IMG/VR virus record: IMGVR_UViG_3300009180_000199
Coordinates: 1-25,739 of that record
Origin: a virus
Length of the DNA: 25,739 bases
Direction: 5' to 3' (one strand)
Notes under the pieces: model-generated
What the model was told of the DNA's origin: nothing
The model's database searches: none
What the model saw: the letters and a program-made list of their open reading frames with translations, nothing else
Shown here: positions 8,234 through 18,800 of the stretch, one piece after another
Layout of the letters: each line of letters starts with the position of its first letter
Position numbering within the stretch: the stretch's first letter is position 1
Translations under genes and position numbers: made by a program

Positions 8234-11232
8234 TGGTTACAAAGTAGATTAAAGTTTATTCCAACATTTATTTTAAAATCTTGAGTAACACTTAATGGAA
8301 TACAATTACCATTATATACAGTAACAGTATCATCAGTATTAATAACATAATTTAAACCTTCTGATTGTAAATTACTTAAACTCGATTCAAGTGCGGTTAT
8401 CCAATCGTTTTGAGATGGGTAACTAGCAATAGGACTTGTATTACCATATCCCGTAAAAAATTCATCATGAACTAAAGTATTACCATTTAAAACTAAATCA
8501 ATATACCAAGTACTTTCTAATGAATTAAGATCACAACCAGTCAAAACATATCCTTGAGATTGTAATAAACTATTTAACACAACCGCAAATGAGGTCACTG
8601 TTGGATTAGACCCCCAAGGATAGATAGGACAAGTAACTTCTTGTATAGGACAATCAACCGCAAATAATTGACCAACCAACGCACAAGGTTTACATGGTAT
8701 TGGAACTATTTGACAACCCATTTGTCTTCTCCAAACAAATTTTTGTCTATGAAATATAGAATTTTCCAATCTTACTCCTGATGTTACCAATGTTGTTGCT
8801 GGTATCATTTGTCCAACTAATTTTATCCAATAATCGCCTATTCCATTAACATAGTCGATCATTGTTCTATATGTAAAGTTATCGTTAGGGATATTAATCG
8901 CCTGTTCAGATTCTAAGTATTTCCAATATATAGACTGTAATGTTGGGTATCCTCCTGTTTTACCATCGGTAATAAATTGTCTATTTCTAACATTGATCAT
9001 GTTATGCCAAAATGTTTGAGCAAACTCAAAGAATGTTTTTTGTTTTGGTTTTGGGTTAATTTCAGTCCAATCTATACCTCCCCTATTTGGGTATGGTCCG
9101 TTTGGATTAGGGTTACAATATGTTGGTTCAACATAGTCTAATCCCTCATTTGGTATTGGGTAATTATACTGTCTTGACATTGACCAAACATCATAAACCA
9201 ACCCTTGAGCCGGATTTAAAAATACGTCAACATTTTTAACGTTTACAACAAATCTTTCATCATAAACCCTATAGTATGCAGTAAATCCACCATCAGACGT
9301 ATTTCTTAAACCAACATTATCAATAGTCCAACTTTTTTTATTATCAATTACTTTAACTAAATCATAACCTAAAGACATAAATGGAAATTTACGATACCTA
9401 TCAAGGTATGTTTGACCATAATTAAATGGTAATAGAACAGTTTGGTAATTAGGGTTTTGACCAACAAATACTTGATTTGTCTCTACAACTTGTTCAGGCA
9501 TGTGATGATCAGGTGTTGATTCATACCAACCTCCTCCTATTTGGAAGAAATACCCTTCGCTTTCTTGTGCTGCGGTTGGGTAACCTAAACTATCCATTGG
9601 ATAATCTAACCTTGTTGTTGTTACTCCACTAATAGTCGTTTGTAATGTAAAACCGCTATATAGGACTCCCATTATTGAAAATGTATCTGTAGGGTCTGAA
9701 ACAGGAAGTTGTTGTACATACAGACCACCTGAAATATTTAAATATTGATTTTCAAACTGAGAAAGGTTTATTCTTTCATCTGCAATGTATATGTATTCAT
9801 TAAAATCAATTAAAGCCTCAGGTGCTCCAATCAATCTTAATAAAATTTCAATAGATCTTCTTGTTCCCTTTGATTTAAACAAATAGGCGGCATTTAAAAT
9901 TAAATTTTTATAGAATTGGTAATTAATTTCATCAGGAGTTAACGCTCTTGAGTATCCAGGAAAATTACTTTCTTGATTGGTACCAAAAATTGAATCTAAA
10001 AGCGATTCATTACTTATTGGTGAAATGTTTGTTTTCCACCCTAATGTTTCTGCAAGATTTTTTAATAATTGTGATGGTATGTCATTACCTGTATTGTAAT
10101 TAACGGATGTCATATTTGCCAATGACATAACAAATTTTCTCACCTCATCAAAACTTCTTCCGTATATCTGTAATACCTTTTCTAATTTTCTATCACCAGT
10201 ATCAAATTCTTTTAATGCTCCTGTGGTTAAAAACCTTGATATTAAATTAGTATTATATGAGTCTAAGTTTTCACATAAGTCATTTAAAGTTGTTAAATAT
10301 TTATCAAAATCGTTAGTTCTAATATCTAAATTCCACAATCCATCCAAAGGCCATGTAATGTTTTGACTTGTTGTTGTGTAAGTACCATCATTGTTTTCTT
10401 GTGGAACTTGGAAAGTTGCGGTATAAATTGGTTGTATTAATCTATTTAAAAGAAATTTTTCTACCTCATCAAAAAAATCATTAAACGATTTTTCCGTATA
10501 AGTAGTGTTGGGTCTTAATATGATATTATCTGTTGTTGCGGACATCCCTGAAAAAGGATTTCCATTTACATAAAGTTTTAAATAATTATCAGTTTCATCA
10601 GTAGGATCTAAAAATACTACGTTATATTCGGAATTATTAACAAATATTGAATAGTTCCTATATTGAACTGTTAAATTTCTTAAAGGTGATTGCTCAACCT
10701 CACTTAATTCAAAGTTTCTTGTTGCGTTTGTTGTAAAATCAATATCAAATGGATTTCTTATCCAATTTAAAGGTATCTCTAAATATGTTTCATTTAAAAT
10801 TTTGTTATATAAAATATTAACTGCCGTTAGTCCTGTTTGAAAATTAAGGTTATTCTTTAAACATTCTACGGATGCCGGAAAATAATTAATTATTCTTGTT
10901 ATAGACGTTGAAATTCTTTTTGTTAGTGATCCAAATAATGTAAAGTTGGTTATTTCACTTAAATCAAAATTTGGGTAAACTTGTAAATTTTTAGCAATTA
11001 AGACTTTTGACTCTTCGATACTTTTTAAATCTAAATCAGATAAACTTATCGGATCTGAAAAAGCACCAATATTAAATGTTCTGTTTTGTTTTTCAGTAAT
11101 TCCTGTTGTGAACTCAAAATTAGCGTTAGTTAATCCCCCACCGGCAACTAATTGAACCCCAACTAAATCGTCAGAAAATGTACTATCTCCTGTATCAGTT
11201 TGTGGAGGCCATTTATATTTTATTACTGCCAT
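8230..11232 (-). CDS. large baseplate/tail protein with P2 gpI-like segment
   Basis: This is a 1000-residue structural protein. Residues of about 345-485 resemble the phage P2 gpI tail-protein family. They show a conserved D/P-x-x-L-L-K-N-L-A-E-x-L-G-W stretch near 386-399, then a helix ending in F-K-S-K-G-T-R-R-S-I-E-x-L-L-R-L-I-G-A-P (about 452-471). In P2, gpI joins the baseplate wedge to the tail fibre. The N-terminal 340 residues and the C-terminal half are not recognised. A cluster near residue 845-880 has several Cys (I-P-C-K-P-C-A-L and C-P-I-Q-E-V-T-C-P). The gene lies between the baseplate genes and the adhesin genes, where gpI lies in P2. Its start overlaps the upstream stop by one base (TAATG) and its stop overlaps the next start by four (ATGA). 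The family link is moderate; gpI itself is under 200 residues, so most of this protein is extra. Confidence 0.7.
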   Translation of the reverse strand: MAVIKYKWPPQTDTGDSTFSDDLVGVQLVAGGGLTNANFEFTTGITEKQNRTFNIGAFSDPISLSDLDLKSIEESKVLIAKNLQVYPNFDLSEITNFTLFGSLTKRISTSITRIINYFPASVECLKNNLNFQTGLTAVNILYNKILNETYLEIPLNWIRNPFDIDFTTNATRNFELSEVEQSPLRNLTVQYRNYSIFVNNSEYNVVFLDPTDETDNYLKLYVNGNPFSGMSATTDNIILRPNTTYTEKSFNDFFDEVEKFLLNRLIQPIYTATFQVPQENNDGTYTTTSQNITWPLDGLWNLDIRTNDFDKYLTTLNDLCENLDSYNTNLISRFLTTGALKEFDTGDRKLEKVLQIYGRSFDEVRKFVMSLANMTSVNYNTGNDIPSQLLKNLAETLGWKTNISPISNESLLDSIFGTNQESNFPGYSRALTPDEINYQFYKNLILNAAYLFKSKGTRRSIEILLRLIGAPEALIDFNEYIYIADERINLSQFENQYLNISGGLYVQQLPVSDPTDTFSIMGVLYSGFTLQTTISGVTTTRLDYPMDSLGYPTAAQESEGYFFQIGGGWYESTPDHHMPEQVVETNQVFVGQNPNYQTVLLPFNYGQTYLDRYRKFPFMSLGYDLVKVIDNKKSWTIDNVGLRNTSDGGFTAYYRVYDERFVVNVKNVDVFLNPAQGLVYDVWSMSRQYNYPIPNEGLDYVEPTYCNPNPNGPYPNRGGIDWTEINPKPKQKTFFEFAQTFWHNMINVRNRQFITDGKTGGYPTLQSIYWKYLESEQAINIPNDNFTYRTMIDYVNGIGDYWIKLVGQMIPATTLVTSGVRLENSIFHRQKFVWRRQMGCQIVPIPCKPCALVGQLFAVDCPIQEVTCPIYPWGSNPTVTSFAVVLNSLLQSQGYVLTGCDLNSLESTWYIDLVLNGNTLVHDEFFTGYGNTSPIASYPSQNDWITALESSLSNLQSEGLNYVINTDDTVTVYNGNCIPLSVTQDFKINVGINFNLLCNQ

Positions 11233-12140
11233 TATTGTGTTATATTTGCAAAGTTTTTACTAAAATCTATGTTATCACCTCTATCTTGTTTTACTTCATA
11301 TAAAAGTTCGTTATATTGATCTCTAATTTCAAATAAATTGTATTGTTTGTAAATGTTATTCTGAGTATCGTAAAGTGTATAAATTCCATCATTAAGAGAC
11401 TTAGTCTGATTACCAAACAAAGAAATTGCCAATGTGGAAATGTCGTGTTCAACCATTTCAATCTCCATAGTAACAGGATTAAAGAATGTATTACTTATTA
11501 TTATTTCTTGATCTGGTTGACCAATAAATGGTGTTGCGTTTGGTTTGTTAGATGGTGATGAAGAAGGTGATAATGTACAAAATATTAAATTTGTAACCCC
11601 ATTCACATATTGATATCTAACAGTGCTTGTTGAGGTGTTTGTGGTATTTTGGACCACGGGTTCGCAGTAAAAAGATGAGGTAACTATTCTGAAAAAATTT
11701 GGTATTTTAGCCCCACTTGTCTGTAAGTATTCAACCCTATAACCAATTAAACCTTGATTAACAAATTTATCTCTGAATGAAACGGGAACGTTACTTATAT
11801 CTATTACTATCCCTTTTATGTTTGGTAGTGCTGCCAATATACCACAATCAGTTATTCTAGTTCTAATTTCTGCGGGTCTTATATATAATGTATAAATCCC
11901 TAATTGATTAAAAATATTTGATGGTAGTCTTAAATTATATAGTCCACCTAAGATTTCTACACCTGAATTACCTCCAGTATTTGTGTTGTGAAAATAAGGG
12001 GTCAAAACCGCAGAAGAATTTAATTTTGTCAACTGAAAGTTGTTTGTAACGTCTCTTGACTCCGTATAATTTAATATAATATCAACGTCAGTTGGACTTA
12101 CGTCCGCCGGTCTTATTGTTCCATATGTTCCTGTTGCCAT
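11232..12140 (-). CDS. phage structural protein of unknown function
   Basis: A 302-residue protein that I do not recognise. It looks beta-rich in the first two-thirds, with a Ser/Pro linker near residues 195-210 (S-P-S-S-S-P-S-N-K-P). The C-terminal part is more charged (D-Q-Y-N-E-L-L-Y-E-V-K-Q-D-R-G-D-N-I-D-F). No signal peptide, membrane segment or enzymatic motif is visible. It sits between the PKD-domain protein and the large gpI-like protein, and its stop overlaps the latter's start by one base. The 35-base gap upstream contains a TATAAAATA element on the coding strand 15 bases before the ATG. A baseplate or fibre-connector role is suggested by position only. Confidence 0.75.
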   Translation of the reverse strand: MATGTYGTIRPADVSPTDVDIILNYTESRDVTNNFQLTKLNSSAVLTPYFHNTNTGGNSGVEILGGLYNLRLPSNIFNQLGIYTLYIRPAEIRTRITDCGILAALPNIKGIVIDISNVPVSFRDKFVNQGLIGYRVEYLQTSGAKIPNFFRIVTSSFYCEPVVQNTTNTSTSTVRYQYVNGVTNLIFCTLSPSSSPSNKPNATPFIGQPDQEIIISNTFFNPVTMEIEMVEHDISTLAISLFGNQTKSLNDGIYTLYDTQNNIYKQYNLFEIRDQYNELLYEVKQDRGDNIDFSKNFANITQ

Positions 12141-12175
12141 GTAATTTTACTTTGTTATTTTATAAATATTAATAA

Positions 12176-13318
12176 TTAAGTTTCCACGTTAAAAAAACCA
12201 TAACCATATTTGACTAAATCTCCTATGTTATCAACTTCTCCTAATCTTTCGATAGATTCTAACGCCGAATTTTTCCCCCTTTCAATAAATAAATCAGATC
12301 TTATTTCAGGTTCATAAGCCACCCCAATTAATGCTTCTTCTTTTGTCATCGCAGATAAAACCAAATCATTTTGTGTTAATCCCGAAGATTGAACAAAATA
12401 TAATGTTGTACCTCCACTTAGGTCCCAATAATCCACACCATTTATTGTATACGCAGAATACGATCCATTTGGTACTGATCCGTAATAGATACCAACAACT
12501 CCTGTTTCTCCTGTTACTTGTATTCCTAATGGGTATGGTACTGGTCCATACTGTTCTAAGTCAGATAATGTAGAATTTGTCGTTCCTGTTACCAAAAATG
12601 GTACTCCAACATAACTTGAACTTATATAATCTATAATATTTGGGTTCGAGTCTCCTGTAAATAAGAAATCATAACTTACGGGAATGTTTGCCCAATTACC
12701 CCCTTGTTGGTAAAATACTACCGTTCCATTTGGATTAATTGGTACTATATTTTGGTAAGGTACGTTTATGGTTTTTGTAACTTCAGTTATCCCCCAAGGT
12801 GTAGTTCCTTTAATTTTTATTGTATAAATACCATTAGATGCGGGGTACGTATGGTTTAATGATGAGGGTGAAAAAATATTAATAGGGACTATCGGCGATC
12901 CATCCCCCCAATCTATTTCAAATACCGATTGAGTTACATTATTTGATGTATTAAAAACATAAAATGTATATGGATTAATAGTGTCAGATGAAAAAATAAA
13001 GTTATTTAAAGTTTCTTTTTGGTAAATTAAACCATCAAACACAGAATACCATCCCATATCGTATGTTGTCTGTGTTAACATGATTGGAATAGTTAACCCT
13101 GTTAAGGTTGAGTCTCCGTTTGTTCCCCCTGATAATAATTGGGTCATGGAAGAATAAACATATGTTGTCCCTGTTTCACAATTAACGTAAGTTACCCCTG
13201 TAGGACAACAAGGATCTTCCACATATATTTCTTCACAATCTCCTGTCCAATTAATAGGAAATATTTTATTCTTTATATCTTCAAGACCAATCTGTATATA
13301 ATATCTTTGTTCTTCCAT
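12176..13318 (-). CDS. PKD-domain structural protein
   Basis: This is a 380-residue protein with a PKD-like beta-sandwich at about residues 115-187. The signature is visible as D-W-G-D-G-S-P (136-142), followed by H-T-Y-P-A-S-N-G-I-Y-T-I-K-I-K-G (156-171). PKD domains usually mediate binding to polysaccharide or protein and are common in Bacteroidota surface proteins and phage tail proteins. The N-terminal part (1-65) has paired cysteines (D-P-C-C-P-T-G). The C-terminal 60 residues are more helical and charged (T-K-E-E-A-L-I-G-V...R-L-G-E-V-D-N), unlike the rest, and may be the part that docks to the baseplate. The gene overlaps the upstream stop by one base (TAATG). The PKD call is fairly firm; the role in the particle is inferred. 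Confidence 0.75.
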   Translation of the reverse strand: MEEQRYYIQIGLEDIKNKIFPINWTGDCEEIYVEDPCCPTGVTYVNCETGTTYVYSSMTQLLSGGTNGDSTLTGLTIPIMLTQTTYDMGWYSVFDGLIYQKETLNNFIFSSDTINPYTFYVFNTSNNVTQSVFEIDWGDGSPIVPINIFSPSSLNHTYPASNGIYTIKIKGTTPWGITEVTKTINVPYQNIVPINPNGTVVFYQQGGNWANIPVSYDFLFTGDSNPNIIDYISSSYVGVPFLVTGTTNSTLSDLEQYGPVPYPLGIQVTGETGVVGIYYGSVPNGSYSAYTINGVDYWDLSGGTTLYFVQSSGLTQNDLVLSAMTKEEALIGVAYEPEIRSDLFIERGKNSALESIERLGEVDNIGDLVKYGYGFFNVET

Positions 13319-14100
13319 TATGGGTTCATATATTCATACCAGTTTATTGGTGTTGTTGTTCCAACTCTATTATTATTGTTGTCTTTAATAGTATATGTAA
13401 AATCACTGTAATCTAAATTAACTTCATAATAAAAATACTCAGCGGGATCAAAATTATATTGTGTAGGTAAAATACTTGTTTGTGGAGTGTTTGTCATAAT
13501 AACATAACTTCCCGTTTTACCGTTAAAGAATTTGGCCCTCATATAAAAAGTATCTATATCAATAAAATCTCTACTTCTAACCCAATAAATAAAAAACCCT
13601 TCTTTATCTCCAACAAAGTCTAACTTAAATTCAGGTTTTTTTATGTTAACAGTAGGGATGGACGGACTTAAAACTAAACCGTTTTCTATTCCCCCTTGTT
13701 GTACTGGTAAAATTATTGTTAAATAATTTCTTTGTGTTGCAGAATCTTTAGTATCATATAGGTCTAACTTGAAGAAACTTTTTGTGAATGGTTTTGTGTA
13801 ATAATAGACTTCATTAACGGAAAATCCTTCGGTTAAATAAGAAGAGTTCCATAAATTAAGAGATTGATCAAAAAATCCAAAATCGTAATTTATATCGGTC
13901 TTATCAGTATTATCATGTTTTTTATGTGAGAATCTTGCAACCTCAAAATCATTTTCTTTACCAATAACCTCATCAATAGTTTTAAGAACAAATTCATCAA
14001 TGGCGTCATCATTACCATCTATGTCCCACTTAACTTCAACAGGTATATTAATATAAACGTCTGTTGGTTTTTTCAATATTTTATAATTATTCACAATCAT
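13318..14100 (-). CDS. baseplate-region protein of unknown function
   Basis: A 260-residue protein without a family that I recognise. It is rich in aromatic and acidic residues, with alternating beta-type sequence (Y-F-Y-Y-E-V-N-L-D-Y-S-D-F-T-Y-T-I) near the C-terminus. No membrane segment, signal peptide or catalytic motif is seen. It overlaps the upstream gene by 14 bases and the downstream PKD gene by one. That tight packing suggests the three products are made in fixed proportion and act in one assembly. Confidence 0.75.
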   Translation of the reverse strand: MIVNNYKILKKPTDVYINIPVEVKWDIDGNDDAIDEFVLKTIDEVIGKENDFEVARFSHKKHDNTDKTDINYDFGFFDQSLNLWNSSYLTEGFSVNEVYYYTKPFTKSFFKLDLYDTKDSATQRNYLTIILPVQQGGIENGLVLSPSIPTVNIKKPEFKLDFVGDKEGFFIYWVRSRDFIDIDTFYMRAKFFNGKTGSYVIMTNTPQTSILPTQYNFDPAEYFYYEVNLDYSDFTYTIKDNNNNRVGTTTPINWYEYMNP

Positions 14101-15820
14101 CTATAATAGGTTCTGCAATTACGTTTGGATTATTTATATTACTTCCGTCTCCAATTAATCTGAATATAATTTGATCGTAAGGGTAATGACTACCATTTAA
14201 AAATGGGTAATCAACTCCGAATCCTTCACTATCTTTGTACCCATATGGGTAAATATCTCTCCATCTAAAAGTTTGACTTGTTATTGAGAAATATGAGTAG
14301 TCAGGAACTAAATCTATATTTTGATATCCTTCTTCATTTACAGATGTTGAGAAAACTTTAATTGTCATTGGGTGGTGTACTTTATAGTAATACCCTAATT
14401 GATTTGATGGTGTTAACAAACTTGTTGATGTAAAGTAGTTAGGATTAAATGTGAATTTTTGATAGGTACTTGATATAACTCGTTCTTTTTGTTCATAAGG
14501 ATTAAATTCACAAAAGTCTCCATTTATGTTATCTCCAATATTTAAATTATCGACATAATAAAAAACATTACCATTAGATGTGTAATTGTTTGTTAAAAAC
14601 CCTGTATCCGATTGTGTATTTGTTTGATCCCACCAAACACTAGGTTGGTTATTCTCTAAAGGTAAATTAAATTCGTAACCCTCTTTAAGATTTGTATTCG
14701 GACCTAATGTCCACCCAAAATATCCTTTCCAAATAAAACTAAAAAATAACTCGCTTACAGGTCTGTTAAGGTTATCCCTTAAACCGTCAATATCAATGTT
14801 ATTATTAAACATTAAATTGTAACTGTCATTACCTTCTTTAATTGAAGATCTATCAACCCCATTTGGTGTTAAGACCGCTTTTTCAAATTTAACGGCTTTA
14901 CTAAAAATATTTTTTTCAAATCCGGCATTAACTAAAACAGAATCTTCAATACTAGTTAATATTTTGTGAACCCTAACATAATAGTTTGAGGTTGTGTCTA
15001 TTTCATTAGTTGCGTTTATAATTCTTTTAAATGTCCCTGTTGTGTTCACACTGAAAGTGGTACCTAAATACCCTATATTTTGTATGTTAAAAATGTAATC
15101 TTCAGAATCATAATTTTCATTACCCAAAGAAGTCACTTGAAAGGTGTCTGTTCCATTGTAATTAAAGTTAAGTTTAACTGATTCTCCAACAGATAATCCA
15201 TGATTCATAGGACATCTAAATGATATTACATCGTCACCATATAAAGTGTTGTTTTCAATAATAAACGGTATTCCATCAAAAGCCTGCCAAGACCATGTGT
15301 TTGTAGTATCTTGATCATCAGCATATAATTGTCGATCAACATTTAAATGTGGGTACGTTAAATAATACATCCAATTATATGTTGTTGCACTTTTATTAAT
15401 AAAACTAACATGATTACCCACACCTGTTGTGTATCCATTTACATTATTATCTGTCCTAATAAGATCAAATTCATAATATTGTGGAAATCCATCCCAAGGT
15501 GCTGATGGATTACCTATTGATGTAACCGCATTTGATATAGCGTTTGTGTAATATAAATTATTTCTATATGGAACATAAGACGTTCCTCCACTGTATTGGT
15601 TTTTAAATAAAAATACTATCTTTGTTGTTGGTCTAAATATTGTAGATTCTCCTCTTTCTTTTTGAAACAACTCAGCCAAATTTATTTCTTCGGTTCTATC
15701 ATATTCAACTTGTTGTTTAAACGTTTGATTTAGAGGAACTCTTACCGCTTCATCAACATTTGAGGATATTTTATTCTTTTTAGATCCTAATAATATTTGT
15801 ATAGTTTCATTATTACCCAT
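14087..15820 (-). CDS. large baseplate-region protein of unknown function
   Basis: A 577-residue structural protein that I cannot assign to a family. The first 60 residues are polar and charged with a helical look (V-D-E-A-V-R-V-P-L-N-Q-T-F-K-Q-Q-V). The rest is beta-rich with many Tyr, Asn and Trp. A stretch near 195-225 (F-R-C-P-M-N-H-G-L-S-V-G-E-S-V-K-L) and another near 275-295 (Y-Y-V-R-V-H-K-I-L-T) look the most conserved. By position it lies two genes after the gp6-like wedge protein, but it shows no clear similarity to T4 gp8 or gp9 by eye. It overlaps the 1822-residue gene by 8 bases and the next gene by 14. Confidence 0.75.
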   Translation of the reverse strand: MGNNETIQILLGSKKNKISSNVDEAVRVPLNQTFKQQVEYDRTEEINLAELFQKERGESTIFRPTTKIVFLFKNQYSGGTSYVPYRNNLYYTNAISNAVTSIGNPSAPWDGFPQYYEFDLIRTDNNVNGYTTGVGNHVSFINKSATTYNWMYYLTYPHLNVDRQLYADDQDTTNTWSWQAFDGIPFIIENNTLYGDDVISFRCPMNHGLSVGESVKLNFNYNGTDTFQVTSLGNENYDSEDYIFNIQNIGYLGTTFSVNTTGTFKRIINATNEIDTTSNYYVRVHKILTSIEDSVLVNAGFEKNIFSKAVKFEKAVLTPNGVDRSSIKEGNDSYNLMFNNNIDIDGLRDNLNRPVSELFFSFIWKGYFGWTLGPNTNLKEGYEFNLPLENNQPSVWWDQTNTQSDTGFLTNNYTSNGNVFYYVDNLNIGDNINGDFCEFNPYEQKERVISSTYQKFTFNPNYFTSTSLLTPSNQLGYYYKVHHPMTIKVFSTSVNEEGYQNIDLVPDYSYFSITSQTFRWRDIYPYGYKDSEGFGVDYPFLNGSHYPYDQIIFRLIGDGSNINNPNVIAEPIIDDCE

Positions 15821-18800
15821 TTGTATCTGCGTTATTTACATAAAGTTTAATGAATCTATCAAGTGCGGTAAAACCGTTATTCAATCCAAAATAAAAATGG
15901 AACGGTGCCCCAACAAGAATAGGGTCTAAACCAGGTGTGTTTGGTGCTCCATAAGTAACGTTAACTGTTGTTGGGTTAGGTCCTGGGGTAAAGTTTGCAA
16001 TATGACCTTCTTGTGTTGTTGTGGTTTTAAAATAATCTGAGGTTTGGAAATCTAAACTCTGGTATTTGTTTTTATAAAACCCTCCACTTGTTATAAATGG
16101 GGATGTATACCAATTATTATTCTCCGTCCCAAAAATGTAATTTGATGGGGAAGTAATTTGCCATTTATAGAATGGAACTTCTTGTGTGGATGGATACCCA
16201 TAATTATAACCAACAAATGGTGAAATGTTATATGTTTGTATTCCAGGTGTTAATTTTTTTCTTGTTATTTTTTCCTCGTTATTGTCTTGAAAGAAAATAC
16301 CAAAAATAGGTCTTGATGGTGATTGGGTGTCGTCTCCAATGAATAAGTAGTTATTTGGGTAGTTCTGTTCTAAATAAGGATTTACTTTAAATTCACTATT
16401 TGTTGAGATTGCTTGTGCAAAATCTCCGTCAATTCTATCACCACCTCTCGTACTATTAAAGAACTGAACAACACCTATACCTTCTCCTTGATTTCCGTTT
16501 GTAGATACCGGAAACATTTGTTGTATTATAGTTTGATTCAGTAATCTAGAAATGAATCCCATTTGCATAATATCAGAATCATCACTATATGAAGTTGATT
16601 TTAATTGGTTTGCAAAATAACCCTCTAAATTTTCATTATTACATATTTGATTAATGAATTCATCTCTTGGTCCTAAATCTACAATTGTTGTTGGACTTTG
16701 TATTTGTTTGTCGTTATATCCTGGATTATTGATAAATAATGCCGCCAAGTTATTTGGTGGGGTTGGTGATGGTTTACCAATGAATTGGTTAACAAATCTA
16801 TCCCAAGGAGATGATCTATAATAGAAAGTATTTTGTGCGTCATCAAAAACTACAGTATCTTTACAGTAATTGTATGTTGGGTCAGTAACTGAATTATTTG
16901 CATATGTGGATGTCTTATTAAATGAAGGCATATATAAAAATCCATTTATCCAATTGTTTTGGAATACTCTTGCAAAGACCCCTCTACATGCCGCTAACAT
17001 TAACAAGTATCTAACTTTCCATTCTAAAAATAATTTCACATCTTCATCGTATTGTGAAATATATTTTTTATTTAAAAGGCAATAACATCCTTTAACAACT
17101 CTATTACTTGGTACATCACAATTTGGGTTTACGGTAATTCCGGTACCTGAACCTGAGTAACATTGTAACGAAACCAAACCATCACAAGTTAATGTTGAGG
17201 TTAATCCCGTAACTAATCCTGTTGAGTCAGCATAATTACCTGTTGGTAGTGTTCCTGGACCACCAATACTAGGGTTTGACTGAACCCCACTACCCTTAAA
17301 GAAATAAAAGTTATTATTTTGATGTAGTCCATATCCTGTTTGAGAATCGTTACCATCTTGAGTTCTTGTTGATGTTGGTATTCTATCACTTCTCATCACA
17401 AGTTTAGTTTCATCCAAGAAGTTAACTGTCGTAGTTAAATATCTATAATATGCTCTTGAGTATAATCCATTATACCCATCGAATGGCGTACCATAATCAT
17501 TATTCGATCCAACTGAATCATAAAAATTATATATTACAGGGTTTAATGCTGGTCCTGCCTGTGAAAAAGAACCTATAAACGTACCACCAACAAAATAGTC
17601 TTGAACATATTTTGGTATAACCCAATTATATGGTGATGATGTAAACAAATTGTATGGTGATGATGATATTGTTGATAACGGAGGGAACGTTATGTCAGGT
17701 CTATAAGAACCTGAGTTATCATCTGTTGATAAATAATAGTAAGGTAATGTTGACGTAAATCCTGTATATTGACCTGGTGTAAGATCAAATATTAATGATG
17801 GAAAATATAAATTGTTTGTTGTATTATCAACAGTATCGTGAGATAATGGTTTAATATTATTTGTTGATAATGGTTGTATAGGGTAATTTAAATAATAGTT
17901 ACCAGTAATTATAGGTCCAACCCCATATGAAGAATTACCAAATATTATTGATAAATCGTATTCTATTTCTTGTTTAGGGGTAAAAGGGTCCACCCCTCTT
18001 GTTAATATTATAACCTCTAAAGTATTTCTAACACTATTTTCAATTGCATCTATTGCGTTACCCGATGAATATAATGCTGGAGTTAATAACCCCACACTAC
18101 ATTCATCACCATAAACAAATCCTATATCGTGTAATAAGTATTTCTTAGGGAATTTATTTAAATCGGCAATACTAAAGTTTGTATTACCTGTAAATGAATT
18201 AACCGTATATCCAGTTATTACTTGAAAATACTCAATGTCGGTAGGGTATTCTAAATAATAGTCAGTTTGACCTGTATTAATTACGTATATTGTTGACTGC
18301 AGTAGTCCTGACCCATTTGATGCGGGGTCGGCATAATCTATTGTTCTAACTATTGGTGTTACAGAATCACCTGTAAATGTAGTACCTGTAATTGAGGTGT
18401 TATTAAATTGATTTTGGGTTGCTCCTGTTAAATTAACCCAACCTCCCGACAATTTTGGGTCTTGGAAGGTTATTACTTCTCCCACACCTAATTGTTGGAT
18501 CATACCAGCTTTTGCAATAACAACTAATACCTGATCTTCAAAAGGGTCACTTGGTGTTCCAACTAAAGATGGATTTACCTTGGTTTTAACTTTATTAACA
18601 CCTGAGTTTGCACCTCCTGAAGGAGAGTTTTTAAAATATTTATCTCTAGTATTAAACTCATTTAATTTTTGTGGGTATGTTTCTTTAGTGGGATACGCAA
18701 ACCATCTTTCATCACTACCGACACTTTTTTCGGCACCAAATAGAAATGGTTGTGGGGCATGTAATTTATAAAGATTTGTGGAATCTATTAGATCATAACC

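Noticed and set aside
14087-15820. Assignment of the 577- and 260-residue proteins as T4 gp8 and gp9 by gene order
   Set aside because: The lengths differ and no shared motif with the T4 proteins is visible; order alone is too weak.
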